Shown one piece after another: positions 13,806 through 26,802 of a stretch of 64,000 nucleotides of DNA. The stretch is from the NCBI GenBank assembly GCA_964036275.1, contig CAXIWQ010000145.1:1-64000 (forward strand), written 5' to 3'. The notes below the pieces were generated by a model, which was given only the letters and a program-made list of their open reading frames with translations, was not told the DNA's origin and searched no databases. Position numbers and translations under genes: made by a program. The first letter of the stretch is position 1; every line of letters starts with the position of its first letter. The DNA is from Litoditis marina (taxonomy: Eukaryota; Nematoda; Chromadorea; Rhabditida; Rhabditidae).

Positions 13806-16370
13806 TATTGACTCTTTGCCGTGCAGCTACAGGAAAAAGTTTATACGGCTATCAAGTATGTTGCTCCCAGCTACAAAAACCTAATACGACTATCTATTCT
13901 GTGGCGCACAGCCACAAAATACGAGTTAACGCGGTTATCGACTGTTTGCTTTGCAGCTACAGAAAAAAGTTAATACGGCTATCAAGTCTGTTGTTCCCAG
14001 CTACAAAAACCTGATACGACAATCTATTCTGTGGCGCACAGCCACAAAATACGAATTAACGCGGTTATCGACTCTTTGCCTTGCAGCTACAGAGAACAGT
14101 TCATACGGCTATCAAATATGTTGCTCCCAGCTACAAAAACCTAATACGACAATCTATTCTGTGGCGCACAGCCACAAAATACGAATTAACGCGGTTATCG
14201 ACTCTTTGCCTTGCAGCTACAGAAAACAGTTCATACGGCTATCAAGTTGCTCATGGCTACAAAAACCTAATACGACTTTATATTCTGTGGCGCACAGCCC
14301 CAAAAGACAAATTAACGCGGTTATTGACTCTTTGCCTTGCAGCTACAGAAAAAAGTTCATACGGCTATCAAGTATGTTGCTCCCAGCTAGAAAAACCCAA
14401 TACACCTATCTATTCTGTGGCACACAGCCACAAAATACGAATTAACGCGGTTATCGACTCGTTGGCTTGCAGCTACAGAGAACAGTTCATACGGCTATCA
14501 AATCTGTTGCTCCCAGCTACAAAAACCTAATACGACTTTTTATTCTGTGGCGCACAGCCACAAAATACGAATTAACGCGGTTATTGACTCTATGCCTTGC
14601 AGCTACAGAAAAAAATCATACGGCTATCAAATCCGTTGCTCCCAGCTACAAAAACCTAATACGACAATCTGTTCTGTGGCGCACAGCCACAAAATACGAA
14701 TTAACGCGGTTATCGACTCGTTGGCTTGCAGCTACAGAGAACAGTTCACACGGCTATCAAATCTGTTTCTTCCAGCACAAAAACCTAATACGACAATCAA
14801 TTCTGTGGCGCACTGCCACGAAATACGAATTAACGCGGTTATCGACTCTTTGCCTTGTAGCTACAGAGAACAGTTCATATGGCTATCAAGTCTGTTGCTC
14901 ACAACTACAAAAACCTAATACGACTGTTTATCCTGTGGCGCACAGCCACAAAAGACAGTTTAACGCGGTTATTGACTCTTTGCCTTGCAGCTACAGAAAA
15001 AAATTTATACGGCTATCAAGTCTGTTGCTACCAGCTACAAAAACTTAATACGACTATCTTTTCTGTGGCGCACAGCCACAAAAGACAAATTAACGCGGTT
15101 ATCGACTCATTGGCTTGCAGCTACGGAAAAAAAGTTTATACGGCTATCAAGTCTGTTGCTCCCAGCTACAAAAACCTAATACGACTTTATATTATGTGGC
15201 GCACAGCCACAAAAGACAGATTAACGCGGTTATTGACTCTTTGCCTTGCAGCTACAGGAAAAAAATTTATACGGCTATCAAGTATGTTGCTCCCAGCTAG
15301 AAAAACCCAATACAACTATCTATTCTGTGGCACACAGCCACAAAATACGAATTAACGCGGTTATCGACTCTTTGCCTTGCAGCTACAGAAAAAAGTTTAT
15401 ACGGCTATCAAGTCTGTTGCTCATGGCTACAAAAACCTAATACGACTTTATATTCTGTGGCGCACAGCACAAAAGACAAATTAACGCGGTTATTACCTCT
15501 TTGCCTCGCAGCTACAGAAAAAAGTTTATACGGCTATCAAGTCTGTTGCTCCCAGCTACAAAAACCTAATACGACTTTATATTCTGTGGCGCACAGCCAC
15601 AAAAGACAAATTAACGCGGTTATTGACTCTTTGCCGTGCAGCTACAGGAAAAAGTTTATACGGCTATCAAGTATGTTGCTCCCAGCTACAAAAAACCTAA
15701 TACGACTATCTATTCTGTGGCGCACAGCCACAAAATACGAGTTAACGCGGTTATCGACTGTTTGCTTTGCAGCTACAGAAAAAAGTTAATACGGCTATCA
15801 AGTCTGTTGTTCCCAGCTACAAAAACCTGATACGACAATCTATTCTGTGGCGCACAGCCACAAAATACGAATTAACGCGGTTATCGACTCTTTGCCTTGC
15901 AGCTACAGAGAACAGTTCATACGGCTATCAAGTTGCTCATGGCTACAAAAACCTAATACGACTTTATATTCTGTGGCGCACAGCCACAAAAGACAAATTA
16001 ACGCGGTTATTGACTCTTTGCCTTGCAGCTACAGAAAAAAGTTTATACGGCTATCAAGTATGTTGCTCCCAGCTAGAAAAACCCAATACAATTATCTATT
16101 CTGTGGCACACAGCCACAAAATACGAATTAACGCGGTTATCGACTCTTTGCCTTGCAGCTACAGAAAAAAGTTTATACGGCTATCAAGTCTGTTGCTCAT
16201 GGCTACAAAAACCTAATACGACTTTATATTTTGTGGCGCAGAGCCACAAAAGACAAATTAACGCGGTTATTACCTCTTTGTCTTGCAGCTACAGAAAAAA
16301 GTTTATACGGCTATCAAGTCTGTTGCTCCCAGCTACAAAAACCTAATACGACTTTATATTCTGTGGCGCA

Positions 16371-16500
16371 CAGCCACAAAAGACAAATTAACGCGGTTAT
16401 TGACTCTTTGCCGTGCAGCTACAGGAAAAAGTTTATACGGCTATCAAGTATGTTGCTCCCAGCTACAAAAACCTAATACGACTATCTATTCTGTGGCGCA
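16371..16500 (+). repeat. Representative 130-bp monomer, a trimer of 45, 44 and 41 bp subunits
   Basis: This copy shows the internal structure clearly. Three subunits start at 16371 (CAGCCACA, 45 bp), 16416 (CAGCTACA, 44 bp) and 16460 (CAGCTACA, 41 bp), and the next monomer starts at 16501. Each has an A-rich stretch after the CAGCYACA start, then a TA-ACG or TACG core, then a T-rich end closing with TTGCC, TTGCTCC or TGGCGCA. Subunits 2 and 3 match at 8 of 8 starting bases and about 17 of the last 24 by eye. Subunit 1 aligns with subunit 2 through CGG-TAT-A-T-T-TTGC. The 130-bp unit therefore looks like an old triplication of a unit of about 43 bp that later became the unit of amplification. 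Confidence 0.8.
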
Positions 16501-16508
16501 CAGCCACA
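16492..16508 (+). other. Short dyad (6-bp stem, 5-nt loop) carried by most monomers, representative copy
   Basis: TGTGGC, loop GCACA, then GCCACA is a perfect 6-bp inverted repeat at the junction of subunits 3 and 1. It recurs in most of the roughly 460 monomers on both arrays. Many variants change only the loop, for example ACACA, GAACA and GCAGA. Some monomers do break the stem, for example near 555 (CATCCAC), near 17998 (GTGACAC), and near 54024 and 62332 (GTGTCTG). It could be a protein-binding dyad or a small cruciform. No known motif such as the CENP-B box fits. Confidence 0.6.
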
Positions 16509-17485
16509 AAATACGAGTTAACGCGGTTATCGACTGTTTGCTTTGCAGCTACAGAAAAAAGTTAATACGGCTATCAAGTCTGTTGTTCCCAGCTACAAAA
16601 ACCTGATACGACAATCTATTCTGTGGCGCACAGCCACAAAATACGAATTAACGCGGTTATCGACTCTTTGCCTTGCAGCTACAGAAAACAGTTCATACGG
16701 CTATCAAATATGTTGCTCCCAGCTACAAAAACCTAATACGACAATCTATTCTGTGGCGCACAGCCACAAACTACGAATTAACGCGGTTATCGACTCTTTG
16801 CCTTGCAGCTACAGAAAACAGTTCATACGGCTATCAAGTTGCTCATGGCTACAAAAACCTAATACGACTTTATATTCTGTGGCGCACAGCCCCAAAAGAC
16901 AAATTAACGCGGTTATTGACTCTTTGCCTTGCAGCTACAGAAAAAAGTTTATACGGCTATCAAGTATGTTGCTCCCAGCTAGAAAACCCCAATACAACTA
17001 TCTATTCTGTGGCACACAGCCACAAAATACGAATTAACGCGGTTATCGACTCGTTGGCTTGCAGCTACAGAGAACAGTTCATACGGCTATCAAATCTGTT
17101 GCTCCCAGCTACAAAAACCTAATACGACTTTTTATTCTGTGGCGCACAGCCACAAAATACGAATTAACGCGGTTATTGACTCTATGCCTTGCAGCTACAG
17201 AAAAAAAATCATACGGCTATCAAATCCGTTGCTCCCAGCTACAAAAACCTAATACGACAATCTGTTCTGTGGCGCACATCCACAAAATACGAATTAACGC
17301 GGTTATCGACTCGTTGGCTTGCAGCTACAGAGAACAGTTCACACGGCTATCAAATCTGTTTCTTCCAGCACAAAAACCTAATACGACAATCAATTCTGTG
17401 GCGCACTGCCACGAAATACGAATTAACGCGGTTATCGACTCTTTGCCTTGTAGCTACAGAGAACAGTTCATATGGCTATCAAATC

Positions 17486-17690
17486 TGTTGCTCCCAGCTA
17501 CAAAAACCTAATACGACAATCTATTCTGTGGCGAACAGCCACAAAAGACGAATTAACGCGGTTATTGACTATTTGCCTTGCAGCTACAGAAAAAAGTTCA
17601 TACGGCTATCAAGTCTGTTGCTCCCAGATACAAAAACCTGAGACGACTTTATATTCTGTGGCGCACAGCCACAGTTCATACGGCTATCAA
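17486..17690 (+). repeat. Variant-rich satellite segment shared with the right array in inverted orientation
   Basis: Four uncommon variants occur together here: GCGAACAGCC, CCCAGATAC, CCTGAGACGAC, and the junction CAGCCACAGTTC, where a monomer has lost most of its first subunit. The reverse complement of about 54735-54940, and its duplicate at about 63042-63247, carries the same four in the same order. This is good evidence that the two arrays share an inverted ancestral segment. The junction lies at the CAGCCACA/CAGCTACAG homology between subunits, as expected for unequal exchange inside the monomer. Confidence 0.75.
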
Positions 17691-20600
17691 GTCTGTTGCT
17701 ACCAGCTACAAAAACTTAATACGACTATCTTTTCTGTGGCGCACAGCCACAAAAGACAAATTAACGCGGTTATCGACTCATTGGCTTGCAGCTACAGAGA
17801 ACAGTTCATACGGCTATCAGGTCTGTTGCTCATGGCTACAAAAACCTAATACGACTTTATATTCTATGGCGCACAGCCACAAAAAACAAATTAACGCGGT
17901 TATTGACTCTTTGCCTTGCAGCAACAGAAAAAAGTTTATACGGCTATCAAGTATGTTGCTCCCAGCTAGAAAAACCCAATACAACTATCTGTTCTGTGAC
18001 ACACAGCCACAAAATACAAATTAACGCGGTTATTGACTCTTTGCCTTGCAGCTACAGAAAAAGTTTATACGGCTATCAAGTCTGTTGCTCATGGCTACAA
18101 AAACCTAATACGACTTTATATTCTGTGGCGCACAGCCACAAAAGACAAATTAACGCGGTTATTACCTCTTTGCCTTGCAGCTACAGAAAAAAGTTTATAC
18201 GGCTATCAAGTATGTTGCTCCCAGCTACAAAAACCTAATACGACTATCTATTCTGTGGCGCACAGCCACAAAAACGAATTAACGCGGTTATTGACATTTT
18301 GACTTGCAGCTACAGAAAAAAGTTTATACGGCTATCAAGTCTGTTGCTCCCAGCTACAAAAACCTAATACGACAATCTTTCTGTGGCGCACAGCCACAAA
18401 AACGAATTAACGCGGTTATTGACATTTTGACTTGCAGCTACAGAAAAAAGTTTATACGGCTATCAAGTCTGTTGCTCATGGCTACAAAAACCTAATACGA
18501 CTTTATATCCTGTGGCGCACAGCCACAAAAGACGAATTAACGCGGTTATTACCTCTTTGCCTTGCAGCTACAGAAAAAAGTTCATACGGCTATCAAGTCT
18601 GTTCCTCCCAGCTACAAAAACCTGATACGACAATCTATTCTAAGGCGCACAGCCACAAAAGACAAATTAACGCGGTTATTACCTCTTTGCCTTGCAGCTA
18701 CAGAAAAAAGTTCATACGGCTATCAAGTCTGTTGCTCCCAGCTACAAAAACCTAATACGACTTTATATTCTGTGGCGCACAGCCACAAAAGACAAATTAA
18801 CGCGGTTATTGACTCTTTGCCGTGCAGCTACAGGAAAAAGGTTATACGGCTATCAAGTATGTTGCTCCCAGCTACAAAAACCTAATACGACTATCTATTC
18901 TGTGGCGCACAGCCACAAAATACGAATTAACGCGGTTATCGACTCTTTGCCTTGCAGCTACAGAGAACAGTCCATACGGCTATCAAATCTGTTGCTCCCA
19001 GCTACAAAAACCTAATACGACAATCTATTCTGTGGCGCACAGCCACAAAATACGAATTATCGCGGTTATCGACTTGTTGGCTTGCAGCTACAGAGAAAAG
19101 TTCATACGGCTATCAAGTCTGTTGCTCCCAGCTACAAAAACCTGATACGACAATCTATTCTGTGGCGCACAGCCACAAAAGACAAATTAACGCGGTTATT
19201 ACCTCTTTGCCTTGCAGCTACAGAAAAAAGTTTATACGGCTATCAAGTCTGTTGCTCATGGCTACAAAAACCTAATACGACTTTATATTCTGTGGCACAC
19301 AGCCACAAAAGACAAATTAACGCGGTTATTGACTCTTTGCCGTGCAGCTACAGAAAAAAGTTAATACGGCTATCAAGTATGTTGCTCCCAGCTACAAAAA
19401 CTTAATACGACTATCTGTTCTGTGGCGCACAGCCACAAAATACGAATTAACGCGGTTATCGACTGTTTGCTTTGCAGCTACAGAAAAAAAGTTAATACGG
19501 CTATCAAGTCTGTTGCTCCCAGCTACAAAAATCTAATACGACAATCTATTCTGTGGCGCACAGCCACAAAATACGAATTAACGCGGTTATCGACTCTTTG
19601 CCTTGCAGCTACAGAGAACAGTTCATACGGCTATCAGGTATGTTGCTCATGGCTACAAAAACCTAATACGACTTTATATTCTATGGCGCACAGCCACAAA
19701 AGACAAATTAACGCGGTTATTGACTCTTTGCCTTGCAGCTACAAAAAAAAGTTTATACGGCTATCAAGTATGTTGCTCCCAGCTAGAAAAACCCAATACA
19801 ACTATCTATTCTGTGGCACACAGCCACAAAATACAAATTAACGCGGTTATCGACTCTTTGCCTTGCAGCCACAGAAAAAGTTTATACGGCTATCAAGTCT
19901 GTTGCTCATGGCTACAAAAACCTAATACGACTTTATATTCTGTGGCGCACAGCCACAAAAGACAAATTAACGCGGTTATTACCTCTTTGCCTTGCAGCTA
20001 CAGAAAAAAGTTTATACGGCTATCAAGTATGTTGCTCCCAGCTACAAAAACCTAATACGACTATCTATTCTGTGGCGCACAGCCACAAAATACGAATTAA
20101 CGCGGTTATCGACTGTTTGCTTTGCAGCTACAGAAAAAAGTTAATACGGCTATCAAGTCTGTTGCTCCCAGCTACAAAAACCTAATACGACAATCTATTC
20201 TGTGGCGCACAGCCACAAAAACGAATTAACGCGGTTATTGACATTTTGACTTGCAGCTACAGAAAAAAGTTTATACGGCTATCAAGTCTGTTGCTCATGG
20301 CTACAAAAACCTAATACGACTTTATATCCTGTGGCGCACAGCCACAAAAGACGAATTAACGCGGTTATTACCTCTTTGCCTTGCAGCTACAGAAAAAAGT
20401 TCATACGGCTATCAAGTCTGTTGCTCCCAGCTACAAAAACCTGATACGACAATCTATTCTAAGGCGCACAGCCACAAAAGACAAATTAACGCGGTTATTA
20501 CCTCTTTGCCTTGCAGCTACAGAAAAAAGTTCATACGGCTATCAAGTCTGTTGCTCCCAGCTACAAAAACCTAATACGACTATCTATTCTGTGGCGCACA

Positions 20601-22834
20601 GCCACAAATTACGAATTAACGCGGTTATCGACTGTTTGCTCTGCAGCTACAAAAAAAAGTTGATACGGCTATCAAGTATGTTGTTCCCAGCTACAAAAAC
20701 CTGATACGACAATCTATTCTGTGGCGCACAGCCACAAAATACGAATTAACGCGGTTATCGACTCTTTGTCTTGCAGCTACAGAGAACAGTTCATACGGCT
20801 ATCAAATATGTTGCTCCAGCTACAAAAACCTAATACGACAATCTATTCTGTGGCGCACAGCCACAAAATACGAATTAACGCGGTTATCGACTCTTCGCCT
20901 TGCAGCTACAGAGAACAGTTCATACGGCTATCAGGTCTGTTGCTCATGGCTACAAAAACCTAATACGACTTTATATTCTATGGCGCACAGCCACAAAAGA
21001 CAAATTAACGCGGTTATTGTCTCTTTGCCTTGCAGCTACAGAAAAAAAGTTTAGTACGGCTATCAAGTCTGTTGCTCATGGCTACAAAAACCTAATACGA
21101 CTTTATATTCTGTGGCGCACAGCCACAAAAGACAAATTAACGCGGTTATTGACTCTTTGGCCGTGCAGCTACAGAAAAAAAGTTTATACGGCTATCAAGT
21201 ATGTTGCTCCCAGCTACAAAAAACTTAATACGACTATCTGTTCTGTGGCGCACAGCCACAAAATACGAATTAACGCGGTTATCGACTGTTTGCTTTGCAG
21301 CTACAGAAAAAAAGTTAATACGGCTATCAAGTCTGTTGCTCCCAGCTACAAAAACCTAATACGACAATCTATTCTGTGGCGCACAGCCACAAAAACGAAT
21401 TAACGCGGTTATTGACATTTTGACTTGCAGCTACAAAAAAAATCATACGGCTATCAAGTCTGTTGCTCCCAACTACAAAAACATAATACGACTTTATATT
21501 CTGTGGCGCACAGCCACAAAATACAAATTAACGCGGTTATTGACTCTTTGCCTTGCAGTTACAGAGAACATTTCATACAGCTATCAAATCTGTTGCTCCC
21601 AGCTACAAAAACCTAATACGACAATCTATTCTGTGGCGCACAGCCACAAAATACGAATTAACGCGGTTATCGACTCTTTGCCTAGCAGCTACAGAAAAAA
21701 AGTTTATACGGCTATCAAGTCTGTTGCTCCCAGCTACAAAAACCCAATACGACAATCTATTCTGTGGCGCACAGCCACAAAATACGAATTTACCAGCTAC
21801 AGAAAAAAGTTATACGGCTATCAAGTCTGTTGCTCATGGCTACAAAAACCTAATACGACTTTATATCCTGTGGCGCACAGCCACAAAAGACAAATTAACG
21901 CGGTTATTGACTCTTTGCCGTGCAGCTACAGAAAAAAGTTTATACGGCTATCAAGTATGTTGCTCCCAGCTACAAAAACTTAATACGACTATCTATTCTG
22001 TGGCGCACAGCCACAAAATACGAATTAACGCGGTTATCGACTGTTTGCTTCGCAGCTACAGAAAAAAGTTTATACGGCTATCAAGTCTGTTGCTCCCAGC
22101 TACAAAAACCTAATACGACAATCTATTCTGTGGCGCACAGCCACAAAATACAAATTTACGCGGTTATCGACTCTTTGCCTTGCAGCTACAGAAAAAAGTT
22201 TATACGGCTATCAAGTCTGTTGCTCATGGCTACAAAAACCTAATACGACTTTATATCCTGTGGCGCACAGCCACAAAATACAAATTAACGCGGTTATTGA
22301 CTCTTTGCCTTGCAGTTACAGAGAACATTTCATACGGCTATCAAATCTGTTGCTCCCAGCTACAAAAACCCAATACGACAATCTATTCTGTGGCGCACAG
22401 CCACAAAATACGAATTTACGCGGTTATCGACTCTTTGCCTTGCAGCTACAGAAAAAAGTTTATACGGCTATCAAGTCTGTTGCTCATGGCTACAAAAACC
22501 TAATACGACTTTATATCCTGTGGCGCACAGCCACAAAAGACAAATTAACGCGGTTATTGCCTCTTTGCCGTGCAGCTACAGAAAAAAGTTTATACGGCTA
22601 TCAAGTATGTTGCTCCCAGCTACAAAAACTTAATACGACTATGTATTCTGTGGCGCACAGCCACAAAATACGAATTAACGCGGTTATCGACTGTTTGCTT
22701 TGCAGCTACAGAAAAAAGTTAATACGGCTATCAAGTCTGTTGCTCCCAGCTGCAAAAACCTAATACGACAATCTATTCTGTGGCGCACAGCCACAAAAAC
22801 GAATTAACGCGGTTATTGACATTTTGACTTGCAG

Positions 22835-22910
22835 CTACAAAAAAAATCATACGGCTATCAAGTCTGTTGCTCCCAACTACAAAAACATAATACGACTTTA
22901 TATTCTGTGG
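22835..22910 (+). repeat. Truncated 76-bp satellite unit, copy 1 of 3
   Basis: Between two CTACAAAAAAAATC starts there are only 76 bp instead of 130. The sequence runs from ATATTCTGTGG straight into CTACAAAA, so subunit 1 and one arm of the dyad are missing. The same junction is present at 25484-25559 and 26727-26802, so one deletion was copied along with its surrounding block. Confidence 0.8.
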
Positions 22911-25483
22911 CTACAAAAAAAATCATACGGCTATCAAGTCTGTTGCTCCCAACTACAAAAACATAATACGACTTTATATTCTGTGGCGCACAGCCACAAA
23001 ATACAAATTAACGCGGTTATTGACTCTTTGCCTTGCAGTTACAGAGAACATTTCATACAGCTATCAAATCTGTTGCTCCCAGCTACAAAAACCTAATACG
23101 ACAATCTATTCTGTGGCGCACAGCCACAAAATACGAATTTACGCGGTTATCGACTCTTTGCCTTGCAGCTACAGAAAAAAAGTTTATACGGCTATCAAGT
23201 CTGTTGCTCATGGCTACAAAAACCTAATACGACTTTATATCCTGTGGCGCACAGCCACAAAAGACAAATTAACGCGGTTATTGCCTCTTTGCCGTGCAGC
23301 TACAGAAAAAAGTTTATACGGCTATCAAGTATGTTGCTCCCAGCTACAAAAACTTAATACGACTATCTATTCTGTGGCGCACAGCCACAAAATACGAATT
23401 AACGCGGTTATCGACTGTTTGCTTTGCAGCTACAGAAAAAAGTTAATACGGCTATCAAGTCTGTTGCTCCCAGCTACAAAAACCTAATACGACAATCTAT
23501 TCTGTGGCGCACAGCCACAAAAACGAATTAACGCGGTTATTGACATTTTTACTTGCAGCTACAAAAAAAATCATACGGCTATCAAGTCTGTTGCTCCCAA
23601 CTACAAAAACATAATACGACTTTATATTCTGTGGCGCACAGCCACAAAATACAAATTAACGCGGTTATTACCTCTTTGCCTTGCAGCTACAGAAAAAAGT
23701 TCATACGGCTATCAAGTCTGTTGCTCCCAGCTACAAAAACTTAATACGACTATCTATTCTGTGGCGCACAGCCACAAAATACGAATTAACGCGGTTATCG
23801 ACTGTTTGCTTTGCAGCTACAGAAAAAAGTTAATACGGCTATCAAGTCTGTTGCTCCCAGCTACAAAAACCTAATACGACAATCTATTCTGTGGCGCACA
23901 GCCACAAAATACGAATTAACGCGGTTATCGACTCTTTGCCTTGCAGCTACAGAGAACAGTCCATACGGCTATCAAGTCTGTTGCTCCCAGCTACAAAAAC
24001 CTAATACGACTTTATATTCTGTGGCGCACAGCCACAAAAGACAAATTAACGCGGTTATTGACTCTTTGCCGTGCAGCTACAGGAAAAAGGTTATACGGCT
24101 ATCAAGTATGTTGCTCCCAGCTACAAAAACCTAATACGACTATCTATTCTGTGGCGCACAGCCACAAAATACGAATTAACGCGGTTATCGACTCTTTGCC
24201 TTGCAGCTACAGAGAACAGTCCATACGGCTATCAAATCTGTTGCTCCCAGCTACAAAAACCTAATACGACAATCTATTCTGTGGCGCACAGCCACAAAAT
24301 ACGAATTAACGCGGTTATCGACTCTTTGCCTAGCAGCTACAGAAAAAAAGTTTATACGGCTATCAAGTCTGTTGCTCCCAGCTACAAAAACCCAATACGA
24401 CAATCTATTCTGTGGCGCACAGCCACAAAATACGAATTTACCAGCTACAGAAAAAAGTTTATACGGCTATCAAGTCTGTTGCTCATGGCTACAAAAACCT
24501 AATACGACTTTATATCCTGTGGCGCACAGCCACAAAAGACAAATTAACGCGGTTATTGACTCTTTGCCGTGCAGCTACAGAAAAAAGTTTATACGGCTAT
24601 CAAGTATGTTGCTCCCAGCTACAAAAACTTAATACGACTATCTATTCTGTGGCGCACAGCCACAAAATACGAATTAACGCGGTTATCGACTGTTTGCTTC
24701 GCAGCTACAGAAAAAAGTTTATACGGCTATCAAGTCTGTTGCTCCCAGCTACAAAAACCTAATACGACAATCTATTCTGTGGCGCACAGCCACAAAATAC
24801 GAATTTACGCGGTTATCGACTCTTTGCCTTGCAGCTACAGAAAAAAGTTTATACGGCTATCAAGTCTGTTGCTCATGGCTACAAAAACCTAATACGACTT
24901 TATATCCTGTGGCGCACAGCCACAAAATACAAATTAACGCGGTTATTGACTCTTTGCCTTGCAGTTACAGAGAACATTTCATACGGCTATCAAATCTGTT
25001 GCTCCCAGCTACAAAAACCCAATACGACAATCTATTCTGTGGCGCACAGCCACAAAATACGAATTTACGCGGTTATCGACTCTTTGCCTTGCAGCTACAG
25101 AAAAAAGTTTATACGGCTATCAAGTCTGTTGCTCATGGCTACAAAAACCTAATACGACTTTATATCCTGTGGCGCACAGCCACAAAAGACAAATTAACGC
25201 GGTTATTGCCTCTTTGCCGTGCAGCTACAGAAAAAACTTTATACGGCTATCAAGTGTGTTGCTCCCAGCTACAAAAACTTAATACGACTATGTATTCTGT
25301 GGCGCACAGCCACAAAATACGAATTAACGCGGTTATCGACTGTTTGCTTTGCAGCTACAGAAAAAAGTTAATACGGCTATCAAGTCTGTTACTCCCAGCT
25401 ACAAAAACCTAATACGACAATCTATTCTGTGGCGCACAGCCACAAAAACGAATTAACGCGGTTATTGACATTTTGACTTGCAG

Positions 25484-25559
25484 CTACAAAAAAAATCATA
25501 CGGCTATCAAGTCTGTTGCTCCCAACTACAAAAACATAATACGACTTTATATTCTGTGG
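25484..25559 (+). repeat. Truncated 76-bp satellite unit, copy 2 of 3
   Basis: This has the same TGTGG-CTACAAAA deletion junction and the same 76-bp length as the unit at 22835, lying 2,649 bp downstream of it. Confidence 0.8.
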
Positions 25560-26726
25560 CTACAAAAAAAATCATACGGCTATCAAGTCTGTTGCTCCCA
25601 ACTACAAAAACATAATACGACTTTATATTCTGTGGCGCACAGCCACAAAATACAAATTAACGCGGTTATTGACTCTTTGCCTTGCAGTTACAGAGAACAT
25701 TTCATACAGCTATCAAATCTGTTGCTCCCAGCTACAAAAACCTAATACGACAATCTATTCTGTGGCGCACAGCCACAAAATACAAATTTACGCGGTTATC
25801 GACTCTTTGCCTTGCAGCTACAGAAAAAAAGTTTATACGGCTATCAAGTCTGTTGCTCATGGCTACAAAAACCTAATACGACTTTATATCCTGTGGCGCA
25901 CAGCCACAAAAGACAAATTAACGCGGTTATTGCCTCTTTGCCGTGCAGCTACAGAAAAAAGTTTATACGGCTATCAAGTATGTTGCTCCCAGCTACAAAA
26001 ACTTAATACGACTATCTATTCTGTGGCGCACAGCCACAAAATACGAATTAACGCGGTTATCGACTGTTTGCTTTGCAGCTACAGAAAAAAGTTAATACGG
26101 CTATCAAGTCTGTTGCTCCCAGCTACAAAAACCTAATACGACAATCTATTCTGTGGCGCACAGCCACAAAAAACGAATTAACGCGGTTATTGACATTTTT
26201 ACTTGCAGCTACAAAAAAAAATCATACGGCTATCAAGTCTGTTGCTCCCAACTACAAAAACATAATACGACTTTATATTCTGTGGCGCACAGCCACAAAA
26301 TACAAATTAACGCGGTTATTACCTCTTTGCCTTGCAGCTACAGAAAAAAGTTCATACGGCTATCAAGTCTGTTGCTCCCAGTTACAAAAACTTAATACGA
26401 CTATCTATTCTGTGGCGCACAGCCACAAAATACGAATTAACGCGGTTATCGACTGTTTGCTTTGCAGCTACAGAAAAAAGTTAATACGGCTATCAAGTCT
26501 GTTGCTCCCAGCTACAAAAACCTAATACGACAATCTATTCTGTGGCGCACAGCCACAAAATACGAATTAACGCGGTTATCGACTGTTTGCTTTGCAGCTA
26601 CAGAAAAAAGTTAATACGGCTATCAAGTCTGTTGCTCCCAGCTACAAAAACCTAATACGACAATCTATTCTGTGGCGCACAGCCACAAAAACGAATTAAC
26701 GCGGTTATTGACATTTTGACTTGCAG

Positions 26727-26802
26727 CTACAAAAAAAATCATACGGCTATCAAGTCTGTTGCTCCCAACTACAAACACATAATACGACTTTATATTCTGT
26801 GG
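26727..26802 (+). repeat. Truncated 76-bp satellite unit, copy 3 of 3
   Basis: This has the same deletion junction and length, 1,243 bp after copy 2. It has gained private changes, CTACAAACAC and ATCGTACGG, near and just after the junction. Confidence 0.8.

Noticed and set aside
16371..16425. RNA polymerase III A and B boxes (TGGCGCACAG and GGTTATCGACTC)
   Set aside because: The B-box match needs a 2-bp insertion and the A-box has a mismatch at a key base. Spacing is only about 20 bp and there is no tRNA-like fold.
16472..16495. TAATACGACTATCTATT in many monomers resembles the phage T7 promoter TAATACGACTCACTATA (14 of 17 bases)
   Set aside because: No T7-like polymerase context exists in an animal genome, and the match breaks in key downstream positions. 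It is treated as coincidence. It might still mislead searches for vector or primer sequence.
16371..16500. CENP-B box in the monomer
   Set aside because: No TTCG-A-CGGG arrangement is found. ATTCGTATTTTG on the - strand lacks the CGGG half.
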